DNA of 64,000 bases. It comes from Diplolepis rosae. Taxonomy: Eukaryota; Arthropoda; Insecta; Hymenoptera; Diplolepididae. Shown here piece by piece: positions 43,398-56,200 of this stretch (its first letter is position 1; each line of letters begins with the position of its first letter). The stretch lies in assembly GCA_030998225.1 (NCBI GenBank), contig JAPYXD010000753.1, positions 3,968,001-4,032,000 on the forward strand. Direction: 5' to 3'. A program made the position numbers and the translations under genes. The notes beneath the pieces were generated by a model that was not told the origin of the DNA, searched no databases, and was given only the letters and a program-made list of their open reading frames with translations.

Positions 43398-45660
43398 TCC
43401 TGCTGGAAGTAAAAAGATAGAAATCTTATCCTTTTGAATCATTTTGAATCTTTATTATAGAAAAAGATTTTCTATCCATTCCAATCCTTTATCTATCATC
43501 CTTAATCTTTTTCTATCTCATCCAATCCTTCATCAATCCACCTTAATCTTTTTCTGTCGCCTCTTTTAACTAAATTCACGTTTATCTTTTTCAATCTCCC
43601 ACTTTCTATCTCATTCTATTCTACATCTATCAACGTCAATCTATTTTCATCCCTTTGTCAATCGTAATTCACGTCTATCTTCTCAAATCTCCCCGTTTCT
43701 ATCTCATTATATCCTTTATCTATTTGCGTGAATCTTTTTCTATCTCCTTGCTAGTCTAGGTCTATGGCTATCTTTTCCAAACACCTGATCCCTATCTCAT
43801 CCAATCCTTCATCAATCCACCTTAATCTTTTTCTATCTCCTCTTTTATCTAAATTCACGTTTATTTTTTTTCAATCTCCCCTTTTCTATCCCATTCTATT
43901 CTACATCTATAAACGTCAATCTTTTTCTATCTCTTTGTTAATCTAACTTCACGTCTATCTTTTTAGATCTCCTCTTTTCTGTCTCATTCTATCCTCTATT
44001 TATTCAGGTGAATCTTTTTCTATCTTCTTCCCAATCTAGGTTTACGGCTATCTTTTTCAATCACCCGATCTCTATCTCATCCAATCCTTCATCAATCCAC
44101 CTTAATCTTTTTCTATCTCTTCGTCAATCTAAATTCACGTCTATCTCATTTAATCTCCCCTTTTTTATCTCATTCTATTCTACATCTATCAACGTCAATC
44201 TTTTTCTATCTCTTTGTTAATCTAACTTCACGTCTATCTTTTTAGATCTCCTCTTTTCTGTCTCATTCTATCCTCTATTTATTCAGGTGAATCTTTTTCT
44301 ATCTTCTTCCCAATCTAGGTTTACGGCTATCTTTTTCAATCACCCGGTCTCTATCTCATCCAATCCTTCATCAATCCACCTTAATTTTTTTCTATCTCTT
44401 CGTCAAATTAAATTCACGTCTATCTCATTTAATCTCCCCTTTTCTATCTCATTCTATTCTACATCTATCAACGTCAATCTTTTTCTATCTCTTTGTTAAT
44501 CTAACTTCACGTCTATCTTTTTAGATCTCCTCTTTTCTATCTCATTCTATCCTTTATTTATTCAGGTGAATCTTTTTCTATCTTCTTGCCAATCTAGGTT
44601 TACGGCTATCTTTTTCAATCACCTGATCTCTATCTCATCCAATCATTCATCAATCCACCTTAATTTTTTTCTATCTCTTCGTCAAATTAAATTCACGTCT
44701 ATCTCATTTAATCTCCCCTTTTCTATCTCATTCTATTCTACATCTATCAACGTCAATCTTTTTCTATCTCTTTGTTAATCTAACTTCACGTCTATCTTTT
44801 TAGATCTCCTCTTTTCTATCTCATTCTATCCTTTATTTATTCAGGTGAATCTTTTTCTATCTTCTTGCCAATCTAGGTTTACGGCTATCTTTTTCAATCA
44901 CCTGATCTCTATCTCATCCAATCATTCATCAATCCACCTTAATTTTTTTCTATCTCTTCGTCAAATTAAATTCACGTCTATCTCATTTAATCTCCCCTTT
45001 TCTATCTCACTCTATTCTACATCTATCAACGTCAATCTTTTTCTACCTCTTTGTTAATCTTAATTCACGTCTATCTTTTTAGATCTCCTCTTTTCTATCT
45101 CATTCTATCCTTTATTTATTCAGGTGAATCTTTTTCTATCTTCTTGCCAATCTAGGTTTACGGCTATCTTTTTCAATCACCTGATCTCTATCTCATCCAA
45201 TCATTCATCAATCCACCTTAATTTTTTTCTATCTCTTCGTCAAATTAAATTCACGTCTATCTCATTTAATCTCCCCTTTTCTATCTCACTCTATTCTACA
45301 TCTATCAACGTCAATCTTTTTCTACCTCTTTGTTAATCTTAATTCACGTCTATCTTCTTAAATCTCCCCTTTTCTATCTCATTCTATCCTTTATCTATTC
45401 AAGTGAATTTTTTTCTATCATCTTTCCAATCTATGTATATGGCTATCTCTCCCTATTACAAATAAAATCTCTTTCTAACTCTCATTATCTCTTCTTACAA
45501 CAAAAGAAGACACAATACTTTTTAGAACTGCACTCTTCATTTCGTGGTAAGAATAGATACTGAGGGATATAGAGAGAGATTAAAATTTGCACTATGGGGA
45601 TATAAATGAGGGATAGAAAAAGATACAAGTGTTCGATCACGAAAAATAGATCTAGTCTAT
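43398..45660. mobile_element. TATCTTTTTCTA-rich element with 279-bp tandem array
   Basis: Left end CCTGCTGGAAGTAAAAAGAT. From about 43965 to 45360 a 279-bp unit is repeated five times (landmark GTGAATCTTTTTCTATCTTC near 44007, 44286, 44565, 44844, 45123). Because 279 is divisible by three, a 70-codon frame recurs in each unit; this is not evidence of coding. The right end is truncated. Confidence 0.85.
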
Positions 45661-46757
45661 AAAATCATGATCATGTCACCTCTAATTAAAATTAAATATT
45701 CCCTATATATCCTGCAGGCCTCCAATGATCCTGTGCCCGATGGGAAAGGATAGCGAGTTTCTTCTATTTCTATACGATTCTTTACTGACAACACCAAAAG
45801 GACATGAATGTAAATGAAGCTTATCTGATAATTCTTACGTGAACCTCGTATTCTAATACGCGGCCTGTTGATACAATTATATAAATATACTTCATAAAAT
45901 ATTGCGATTATTCTAATATCGATACGATGTTAATGTACTATATTATTATTCTAACTCATCGATTACTAGCAAATTTTATTCTACTCTTGCTAGTATCCGA
46001 CCACAAATTCTTTTCTACTCTCAATTTATGAACCATATTCAAAAATATGGCGTCGCGTTTGTACATAAAAATGTTGTAAAAAATCTATGAAAAAAATAAC
46101 TGAACCGCCTTTCACTCCAAATTTGATAAAAGTGTTAAATATTTTTCAGGTATGACATCTTGCATTTCGAAAAACACAAATATTTCTCAGCATTATATTA
46201 AGAGACAGAACCAATGAAAAATAACGCGACGCAAATCTTAAGATTTTATCAATATTGTTTTTATTACTACATATCGAGAAACAGATTCGTTTCATCATTA
46301 TTATTGTGTAATAATATACTAAAAGAAAAGAGACACCCTGTATTTTTTCGAGTAGAATCATGACATCGATTTATTTAGTACTATTAATAAAGTTATTGTT
46401 ATCAATGTTACGATTATCGTTACTATTTTGTAATTCGAAACGACATTGTTTATTTGTTCGTTATCGCTCATTTTTTTCGTAAATAGTATCTTTCAATATC
46501 GTTATCATTGATCATTATTTGTCGAAAAGGCGAGACTCGCTGAGTGACAAATCGTCTCGGTACTTTCCAATGGAATCTCTACGTACTTCGTATTATATAT
46601 CTATTTATGGTACTCGTTATAGTTATTATGATATTGAACTGCTATATTTTCCTCGATTAACGAAATTTGTCCCTAAAGTTTATTAAATTTTACGAGAGTA
46701 AAGCACTTTACGATAGCAAAAACGTCTTTTGTTACAAACCTATCATTAGATTACTTT
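45661..46757. other. Region between convergent genes
   Basis: No supported gene. AT-rich with ATTATT runs. It includes a candidate - strand poly(A) signal (separate entry). Confidence 0.35.
46679..46684 (-). terminator. Candidate poly(A) signal of DYNC2H1
   Basis: AATAAA on the - strand about 255 nt after the dynein stop codon. Confidence 0.25.
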
Positions 46758-46897
46758 AGGGTCGTTCAAAAATTGTATAACTTATTTAGTAGATATTACA
46801 TAAGGGGGGGGAAAAGTGACTAGACAGGAATTAATTTGAGAATAATGTAGCTATTTTTTAAGAAATAATGAACGTTTTCTAGTTTCTGAACGATCCT
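46758..46897. mobile_element. Short TIR element, AGGGTCGTTCA ends
   Basis: AGGGTCGTTCAAAAA on the left and TTTCTGAACGATCCT on the right are inverted. About 140 bp with a run of G inside. It lies in the presumed dynein 3' UTR. Confidence 0.5.
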
Positions 46898-46939
46898 ATT
46901 TCATCTGTTTCGTATACTTTGAACATTATAGAAGAAATT

Positions 46940-47235
46940 TCATGACGACCTCAAGTGCAGAGCTATTCCTCGACGAAGCCAAGTGTCTCTTTCATCCTTC
47001 AAACAACGAACAGGTAGAGAACATATTAGAATATCCCTTTGAGAATCTGTGTAAACTGGCACCTCTAACCAATCATCGTTTTCTGAATCTAAATCTTCAA
47101 ATTCCCTGGTCCACTTTTCGTTTACATTTTCAACATCGTCTGGAGGTAAATATGCAATCTGACATCCTGGAGCAGCTGCGATAGGTGCATCATCAGTTGA
47201 CAGTTCCTTCAAAACGCCTCCCTTCATTGAAGCAC
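46940..47235 (-). CDS. DYNC2H1: DYNC2H1 last exon
   Basis: Encodes ASMKGGVLKELSTDDAPIAA, LEVPVYTDSQRDILICSLPV and the C-terminus TWLRRGIALHLRSS, then TGA at 46942-46940. Acceptor TTTTTTCTCAG. Confidence 0.92.
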
Positions 47236-50200
47236 CTGAGAAAAAATATTGATAAATATAAGAGAAGATGATAAGTGAAGTTCCCTGCTGGAAGTAAAAA
47301 GATTAAAAAATATAGGAACTGGAGGATTGGAAAAGATAGAAGATTTCTATCTCTCCCAACCCATCACTTTGCATCCCCAAAACTCTATCTTTTTCTATCT
47401 CCGCACTTATCCGGAGTGACTGGGAATATCTATCTTTTTCTATCTCTATGTCTAGTAATATATATTTTTTCCTATCCTTTAGTCTATCCGCCAACTGAAG
47501 TAGTATCTATCTTTTTCTACATTTTTCTCTATATTTCGTGACCAACCACTTGTATCTTTTTCTATCCCTCATTCATCTTCCCATAGTGCAAATTTTAATC
47601 TCTCTCTATATCCCTCAGTATCTATTCTTACCACGAAATGAAGAGTACAGTTCTAAAAAGTATTGTGTCTTCTTTTGTTGTAAGAAGAGATAATGAGAGA
47701 TAGAAAGAGATTTTATTTGTAATAGGGAGAGATAGCCATAAACATAGATTGGCAAGAAGATAGAAAAAGATTGACGTTGATAGATGAAGGATAGAATGAG
47801 ATAGAAAAGGGGAGATTAAATAAGATAGACGTGAATTTAAATTGACAAAGACATAGAAAAAGATTCACGTGGATAGATACAGCATAGGATGAGATAGAAA
47901 AGGGGAGATTGAAAAAGATAAACGTGAATTTAGATTAAAGAAGAGATAGAAAAAGATTAAGGTGGATTGATGAAAGATTGGATTAGATAGGGATCAGGTG
48001 ATTGGAAAAGATAGCCAAAGACTTAGATTTGCAAGAAGAAAGAAAAAAATTCACGTGAATAGATAAAGGATAGAATGAGATAGAAAAGGAGAGATTAAAT
48101 AAGGTAGACGTGAATTTAGATTAAAAAAGATAGACGTGTATTATGATTGACTAAGAAATAGAAGAAGATTAAGGAGGATTGATAAAGGATCGTAAGAGAT
48201 AGAAAAGTAAGTATTGAAAAAGATAGACGTGAATTTATATTGATAAAGAGATAGAAAAAGATTAAGGATGATAGATAAAGGATTGTAATGGATAGAAAAT
48301 TGTTATTAGAAAATGTAGACGTGAATTAAAAAAATTATTAAAAAGGATAAGATTTCTATCTTTTTATTCCCAGCAGGGTTGCGAGTCTTATTAGAATCAA
48401 CTCTTACCTGTTAGAAGAAGACCTTCAACAATGATTGACGTCTTCCATTCCTCGGCTACTGATGTTTCAGACCAATTAGCTCGAAGACGAAGATTCTCCA
48501 GAGGATGTCCTGATTCCCTTGCTGTATATTGTTTAAAAGCAGCTAAAAATGCTCGAGGTCTTGCAAACCAAAACAAATTAACTCCTCGAGGAAGACTTGA
48601 AGATAGAGCATTTAAGGATTGGTGTCTTGATATCAATCTGTTTACAAATGGTATTATTTCTAGTGGTCCTGATGGCCATTCAGAAATCCATCGTTTAGGA
48701 ACCTTAACATCTTCTAATGAAAGATGTTCAACATCGGACTGAATGATTTTCAACAATTTTGTAGTCGTGCGTTTTTCATCTTGGAAGAAACGATCTAAAG
48801 GATTTTGATTCTGATTGCTGATCGGCCTATTAGAGGTATTAGAGAGTCCCTGATCTATTAAATTCTTCAAATCCCTTTCTGTTTTTGATTCTATCTTGCG
48901 GTTCCTCTTATCTTCTTTGGTACTCGAGGCTCTCATCACAACATCTGCAACATTCAAATAAGATAGATAATTGCCTAGAAATAATTTCAATAACAATGTA
49001 ATACAATTTACCTTTCAGCAAAGCTAATGCTCTTTCAGAAGCAGACTTTTCCCAAGTTCTGTGAGCATTCGCAGGTAAGCCAAAGTAATTTTGGGGAGAT
49101 TCGAGGTCGTTTAGACCGTCAATGGCACGAACTGGGTCTCCGATAGAGGCTTCTTGCACATTCAAAATTCCGCCTAGCTTTCGTCGACCTTTGTAGACTT
49201 CCTTTGACCAAACGTCCCTTAAAATCGATTTGAGAGCTCGCATATCATAATCATCCTGCATGCGACCGCCATAAACAGCAACATCAAGAAGACCTCTTCC
49301 AGTTTCCCAATCTTCATGTTCTTTAGAGGAATTGATTTTAGATTCTTTTACAACCAACTCACAGGCTGCTTCAAGGTCTGCTTCACTCCACTCGTACTCT
49401 TTAATCCAACCCTGGGGAATGAATCTTCTTCGTTCTTGTAGGATAGCGTGAAGCCATGACAAAAGGATGGTCTTCTTTACATTTCCAAGCTCAGCTTGAC
49501 GTTGCTGAAGTCGTTGAAGCGATCTTCTGACATTTCGTTTAACCCCTTCCGGTGGTTCGTAGGCTAACTTCAAGCAGAGGGCAGCAAGGCCAGGATAGAA
49601 GCCGGCACACTCTTCTGTAGTTAACCATATCCTGGTGCTGGGATTCTTCTCCGTAGTACATAATGGTGATCGCAGAAGACCTTCTAAACGAGGAAGCCAG
49701 TTCAGGGCCAACTGAAGATTACTCAACAAGATCCAGCTGCCATTCCTGATGCAATTGAATTAAAGACACAAATAAAATGAGACTCGAGTTTCATGAACAA
49801 CGATTCTTACCTGCAGGCAGCTTCAAGAGCAACTTCAGCCTGAGCCACTTGACCTTGACCTAATGATACTTCAGTGAAACCTGTAGCTAGTGCGTTTAAT
49901 TCTGGACCAGGATCGGCTCCTGGTGATAGCAAGAGTAGTATTGGATATGAGTTTGATTCTTCTGCTATTTTTTTAAGAGTCCAAGCAGGTGGAGCTAAAT
50001 CTCGGACACCCAACTGATCAGCTGCCCATTTCGAAAGAGCTGTGTGGAGATAATCAGGTCGAAGAGCTTGAATGACTAAAACTTTCTCAAATGGATTGAC
50101 TGTGTTGTCAGCATAAATGTGATCGACATCCTCAAACCAAACGGCCTTCATCTTTGATGCTATCTGCAATAGAAAAAAAAAATTTACTTTCAGTTAAATT

Positions 50201-53200
50201 CTGTTAAATCGTTGCAAATCAAGGATACAACCTGTGGCAAGGTCGAAGTGAGGGCCCTAACTGCTGCTTTCCTCTCTTCAGGAATCCACTCAGGTGTTTT
50301 AAAATCAGAAATACTACTTGAAGCTAAGCTTCCTCCATTCAAGAGAAGAATTCGTTCAGCTTCAGACACGGGAGTCACTGATAAAGCTAAATGAAGAGCC
50401 AATGGTAGCCTGTGTTTCCTGTATGCAGATTTCATACAATGATGAAGTGTAAGTGCGACAAGACTTTTTTCTAGGTATTTTTCCTTCTCGTTTTTATCGC
50501 CTGATTTGAGTGAACTTCTATCGTTTTCCGCCTCAAGGTAAATATCCGTTAAGGCATCGTTGGAGAAAACGTAGAGAGGGCTCAGGGAACTCAAAAACTT
50601 CACTGATTTGAAGAAACTGGCAGCAAATTTGGCTAACTTCTCGTGCTCTTTCATTCTTCTTGTGACGTCTTCGAAACTGTGACGACTTTTTTCTAACGCT
50701 AGGGCGATCTCTTTAGCCTTAGATTGGGTGGCTTCAAGGGTAGACAATAATCCACCTTGGGATTCTTGTGATTCTTGAAGAAGATCCTGGCCTCTTGCAG
50801 CACCCAACTGAGCTAAGAGTTCTAATCTTGCTGCGTCTCTTTCACCGGATAGTTTCTCTTCTTGCTCCAAGGCTTCTCTTCGCTGAGCTTCAATTTCTGG
50901 AGTTTCCTTCAAAATCACTTTCTCAATGAATTTTTCTGCTAAGCTTCTGCATCCAGCACCAAGGGTGATTCGGAATAAGACCGCGTCAGCTTCTTTAGGA
51001 AGTTCGTCTAAGCGATCTCTTCTAGTGGCTAGAAATAGCTGGAAACCATGTTGAGGTGGCAAAACTCGATCTCCTAGTCTTAAAGGTTTTTGCCGAAGAA
51101 GTGGAAGTAGGATATTTGGTAACTCAACCAATGCTTCCACTAGAAGTGGCTTTCCAAACCTGACTGCTAGTTCAACTGTTGTGAGGAATTTGCTATCATC
51201 AGGTTTTGTGACTTCAAGTTTAGAGCCCACATTTGATTTTAGCCAAGCAACAGCCACTCCGGAAGAATCCATGAAAATTGGTACGAGAGGTCCTCTTAAA
51301 GCACAAACTGCTCCTACTAGACTACCTGTATCAACTGGCAAACCTTGAGCTTTCCAGAGTATGCGTTCTCTTTCACTAATCAAAAGATGTAAAACTGATT
51401 TTCTCCAATGATCATCCTTTGTAGGATCTTGATAAACTAGAAGTGAAGCAGCATTGGCTGCTTCCTTATCCAAGATCATCTTCCGGACCATTAGTTCCTC
51501 GAATTGCTTTTGCCAATCACTATGTTCAGTGTCTAGTTTCTGAAGAAGTGCTCTCGCAGTGGCCAAGCTAGCTTCTGTAGTTTCAGTTCTTAACTGCAAG
51601 GCAGCAGCTCCTCTAGAATGAGCTGCTAGTTGTTCTTGAAGTTGAGCAACTTTACTCTCCACCGTGTTGAGACCTTCAGCCAACCTTTCAAGTTGAGCTT
51701 CCGCAGTAGCTAGACTCTCTGCCAGTGCACGTTGCTCTCTTTCAAGAGGAGCAACTTGTTGCAAAATTTGTCCATATTGTAGATTCGCCAAAACCCAAGC
51801 AGCTAATGGAGCAGCAGCAACAGAAGCTCTTTTCGCTGTCTTCTCTTCAAAGCTTTCTGGCCGTTCCTTGATGAGTTTAGCAACTGCTTCCAGACTCGCA
51901 GGAGTACTTCGCCTAGCATCCCATGATCTTATTTCATCTTTAACACCACGTTTAGCTAAGAATGTTTTCATGCTATTCCAGGATGTATCTCTTATGCCCA
52001 TTAATCTTAAAACTCCTTCGAGAACGTCTCTTACAGGAGCTGGAGGAGCCCTAAGTGACCTAACCTCGGATAGTGCATCAGTACCTATTCCGGCGACTGC
52101 TTGAGCAGCTTGTTCAACAAGCGGCTCCACTTTGCCAAGTTCACGTTCGATATCTACTTTTCTTCTCGCTAGCTCAGCACTTTCTCGTTCGGTCTCAGCT
52201 TTTAAGGTTGTCATTTCTCCCCTTTGTCCAGTAGCTCCTCTCATAGTTGCAGTGATTTGTTCCAAGGCAGCATTTGCGCGTCCTTTTTCTATCTCCAGTT
52301 CTTGACGTTGCTTGTCAGCCTCTTCTTCCAACTTGGCAACTCGATCCCCAGCCTCTCTCAACCTACTGATTCCGGCTTCAAGACTCTGAAGTTTCTCTTC
52401 AATTTCGTTCATCCATTTCTCATAAAGTTGCTTCCAACTATTTAACAAAGCTAAAAACTTAGCAGGTGCCTGTTGTTGACGAGGAGCTTCTAAATGAGCT
52501 TTTACTACTTCATTCACACCTGATGATTCCTCTTCTGCTGCAGTTTCAACGCCCCTGTAATGAATCGCTAATTCAGTCAGGGGTCCTTCCAAGGTCCACC
52601 ATTCTCTTCCTGGTCCCTGACCAATGATTATACAATGCTTCAAAAGTCTGGAATGGCTCAACCACGCAACGTTTTTATCATTTACATCTAGAATTATAAT
52701 CACTCTAAGAAGAGTTCGTAAACGATGATAGAAATATTGCTCTAAAGTCCCAGAAAAATCTTCCCTTCTTGCCAAGTCAGCCAGTGGAGCGATGAGACCA
52801 TCCAACTCTTCAGGTGTCAATAAGCTAGGAATCTCTCCTTGAGATACGATAGCACTAACAAGAATAGCCAATCCTGATTCTCTGATATGATGTTCTTCTA
52901 GTAAAAGTATTGTTGGTTCTCCATCTATTGCAGCAGACTGTACTGCTGCCTTGATGGATGCTCTGCCTCGACCTGGTGCGAAGGAAACCGTATGCAACGA
53001 GGAATAGGTAGAAACTAATCTAACTGCAGATTTTCGACCTGCACCAGGTCGACCAATAAGAATGATGCCTCGTTGCTTATTCCCTATAACCCAGCTGATT
53101 CCAGCAGCAGTTTGCAAAAGATGTGATGTAATTATTGCCTGCACAGGATCCCCATCTCTCGTACATTTTGCGGAAGCACCTTCTATATCCTTCTTCCACA

Positions 53201-56200
53201 ATTCCTTTTCTAGTGGAACCAATCCTACACTGCCTCCTTTCCAAATATAAACGTCATCATCTGGACTCTTAAAGTTTGGCACTCTGGAAGCTATTATCGA
53301 CTCCCAGCGTTGCAAACATTTCGCATTCAATCTAGGTGTGAAGAGTTGTCGTCCAGTGTATATCAAATAACGTGTAACATCCGCTTCATTTTCAGCAGCA
53401 GGATAATATTTCATTGAGTCTGCCCACAACGTTAAATCCTCGGAAGACCATGTTGAAGATGGTTCTTCTGGCGGACAAATGATTTCAAATGCCTCTACCA
53501 TCGCTGGAGCTATTCTGGAAATCCAGGATTCGATCATGATGTCACCACGTTTCAAAGAATTTCTCAGATGAAGTTCAACTATAGCCACCATGTCCTTAGA
53601 TGCTTGACGTGACAGGTAATAAGACATCAATAATGCATTTAACCTTGGATGAATTTTAGTGTGTGAATCTCCAGTACAAACTACTGTTAAAGGGACACTA
53701 GCAAACATTAAATCATCTTCATGAAATCCACCTTCCTGAAGTAATTCTCGAACAAGTTCCTGTAGTTCTTTTGAGGCTAAATGTAGATCTTCCAAAATTA
53801 AAATCAACCGAGAACCATTTCTGGGTCGATAAGTTCGACCCTGCGATGATGATTCTACCTGTACACAAGCTCTTTTGAGTCTCGCAATAAGATCCTGAGA
53901 ACCATAAAGAGATGATCCTTTTATTATGGATAGAGATTCACCTATGCTATCTTTAATAGATGATGTAATTGCTTCTGTTAGAGAAGTTTTTCCACACCCA
54001 TCGGGTCCACGAATAAAGACAGATCGATTGTTTTCTATCCAAGGCAAAATTATTGCCATTGCTTTCTGAATAGCGCCAGAAAGATGCACGGGTCCTGTTT
54101 CAGTCATAGTCGATTTGACGGAATTCGCTAAAGGTTCCAGTCGATCTATTTCTGGGTTATAGAAAACAGAAAATGGTTTTTGAGGATCTGGACACCAGGA
54201 ATCTGTCCACTGATAAATTGAGTGAGCCAACTGATTCTGCCTTTGTGGATTTTCAATTTGACTGCAAAGGGAAGCTAAAAGTGCATAAGTGCCCAAAGTT
54301 TGAGAATGGACCTTCTTCAAGTGAGACAAGGCACCATTAATCAAGCCTGATGCTGACGAATATTCTTTATTAATCTTCAAGACTTGTTCTATTCCAGTAG
54401 ACAAGTGAGTGTTCGCAATGTCCTTCCCTTTGGTTGGAAGACCTTCCACAAGGTTAGGTGTAATAAGAGCAGAAATAGATGGTGAAGCAAGATGAACGAC
54501 TCCAAGTCGAGAGACTGTTGCAGGACTTGCCGCATCAAGCTTGTGAGTTTCAAAGATGAAACGAGTACCATTGCCAAGTCTCATCCCAACGCCATTTGGA
54601 AGAGTCAGTATTCTGTTATCATCTAAAGCAGAATTTAAAGCTTCTGCCCATCCAGGTTCAACATCTCCATTCAGAACAATCCACATTGACGTTTCACCAG
54701 CTGATGAAACTGTATTTGCTAGAAGGCCCTCTTTCCACTCTCTTGTTTGGGGATCAACCTTTCCTAAAAGTTTTGACTTTGCCACAGTTCCAGGATAGAC
54801 TATGAACTGCGTGACTGGTTGGCCAACTTTTTCTAAAGCTTTGGCCAACATCTGTCTCACTAAAGTTTTTCCACTTCCAGGAGGTCCGACTACAGCAACA
54901 CCAGTTCGACTTCGTAAGTGATCATTTAGCTGAATACACCTATTGACAATATCATCTTGCAAACCTCTAGATTCACATATTTCCATCAAACTGAGTTTCA
55001 AATCAGGTCTTTCTGTTGAGTCAGCCAGAGATTCATTTGTTTTCGGAAATACATCATTCAAGAGAGCAAGGAATTTGACTGTGTCATCTTCGTTCAGCTT
55101 CGGCAATGTAGATGCTTTTATGGCAATCAGGAGTCTGGAATTATAATGGTTTGTATTAATAAAACAGAGTATAAGGCTTTCAAATTGATGAAATTTGACT
55201 TGGTTCTTACCTAGTACTTTCATTCACATCTGCAATTTTATTCGACGGGATAGCATCTAGAACAGATCTTAGGGTCCTAAGTCCCCAATCGTAGTGAGGC
55301 TGTTTAGAAAGTAACTTTTCAGCAATGTCGATCGTCTCTACCAGTTGATTGGCGAGACAAGAAGCTTCTAAGAAACCCGCGCATTCAAGGAGAGCTCGAA
55401 CGATGTTAGTTTTATCAGGATGGGCCATTCCGATAGGTCTGAACAAACGCGCTAAGGAATCCGGTAACTTGTGTCGTCCACCATAATCGTTACTGGCAGG
55501 ATTCATAGTAATAAAGACACAGCAATGTGGATCCAGAGTGATATTTTGACCACCCAAGCAAACTGTCGGTGTCCTGTCTCTCACTGCTTCTTGAAGAGGT
55601 CGCACCAACATGGCGACAGCGCTCAACGTTTCTTCCTCAAGACGATTGAATTCATCAAAGCAACCCCAAGCGCCAGCTTGTGCTAAACCTCCAAGAATTC
55701 TACGCATACTTCCAGCATCCATACCTTCATCGCAATTGAAGACAATAACAAGGCGACCTAAAATTGCTCCCAAAGCTTTAACACTTTCAGTTTTTCCAGT
55801 GCCAGCAGGACCAGTAGGACTTCCTCCTAGACCTAATTTCATAGCCTGAGTCAATGCTAAGAAACATCTTTCAGTTAGAGGAGTTCGAACAAGACCGACA
55901 GCAGCTCCTTGATATTCGAAGCGATACGGAAATTGTGCTCCAGCACAGCGAATAATTGCTCCTTCTTTACTTTTGTAACTTCTCAATTGTCTATTCCAAG
56001 TCCAAGACGCGCTTTCTTTATTTGATACTATTGCAAGAAGAGCTCTAGCAACTTGAAGATGATGAACTGTGTCAAGAAGAAGTCCACGTGCCTTTAGGGC
56101 TGCTAATTTATCTCCAGCATCTTCCAAACCTCTATACTTTGCTCTTTGAGTTTCGAGATATTCTACAAGATTCTTCAGCGAATGCTTGCCTTCCTTTAAA

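Noticed and set aside
44008..45336. Five consecutive 70-codon frames that look like a gene family
   Set aside because: Tandem 279-bp non-coding units keep the frame by arithmetic; composition is simple TATC/TTTC repeats.
48431..48742. 103-codon + strand frame
   Set aside because: Antisense of the dynein C-terminal exon, which has strong homology on the other strand.
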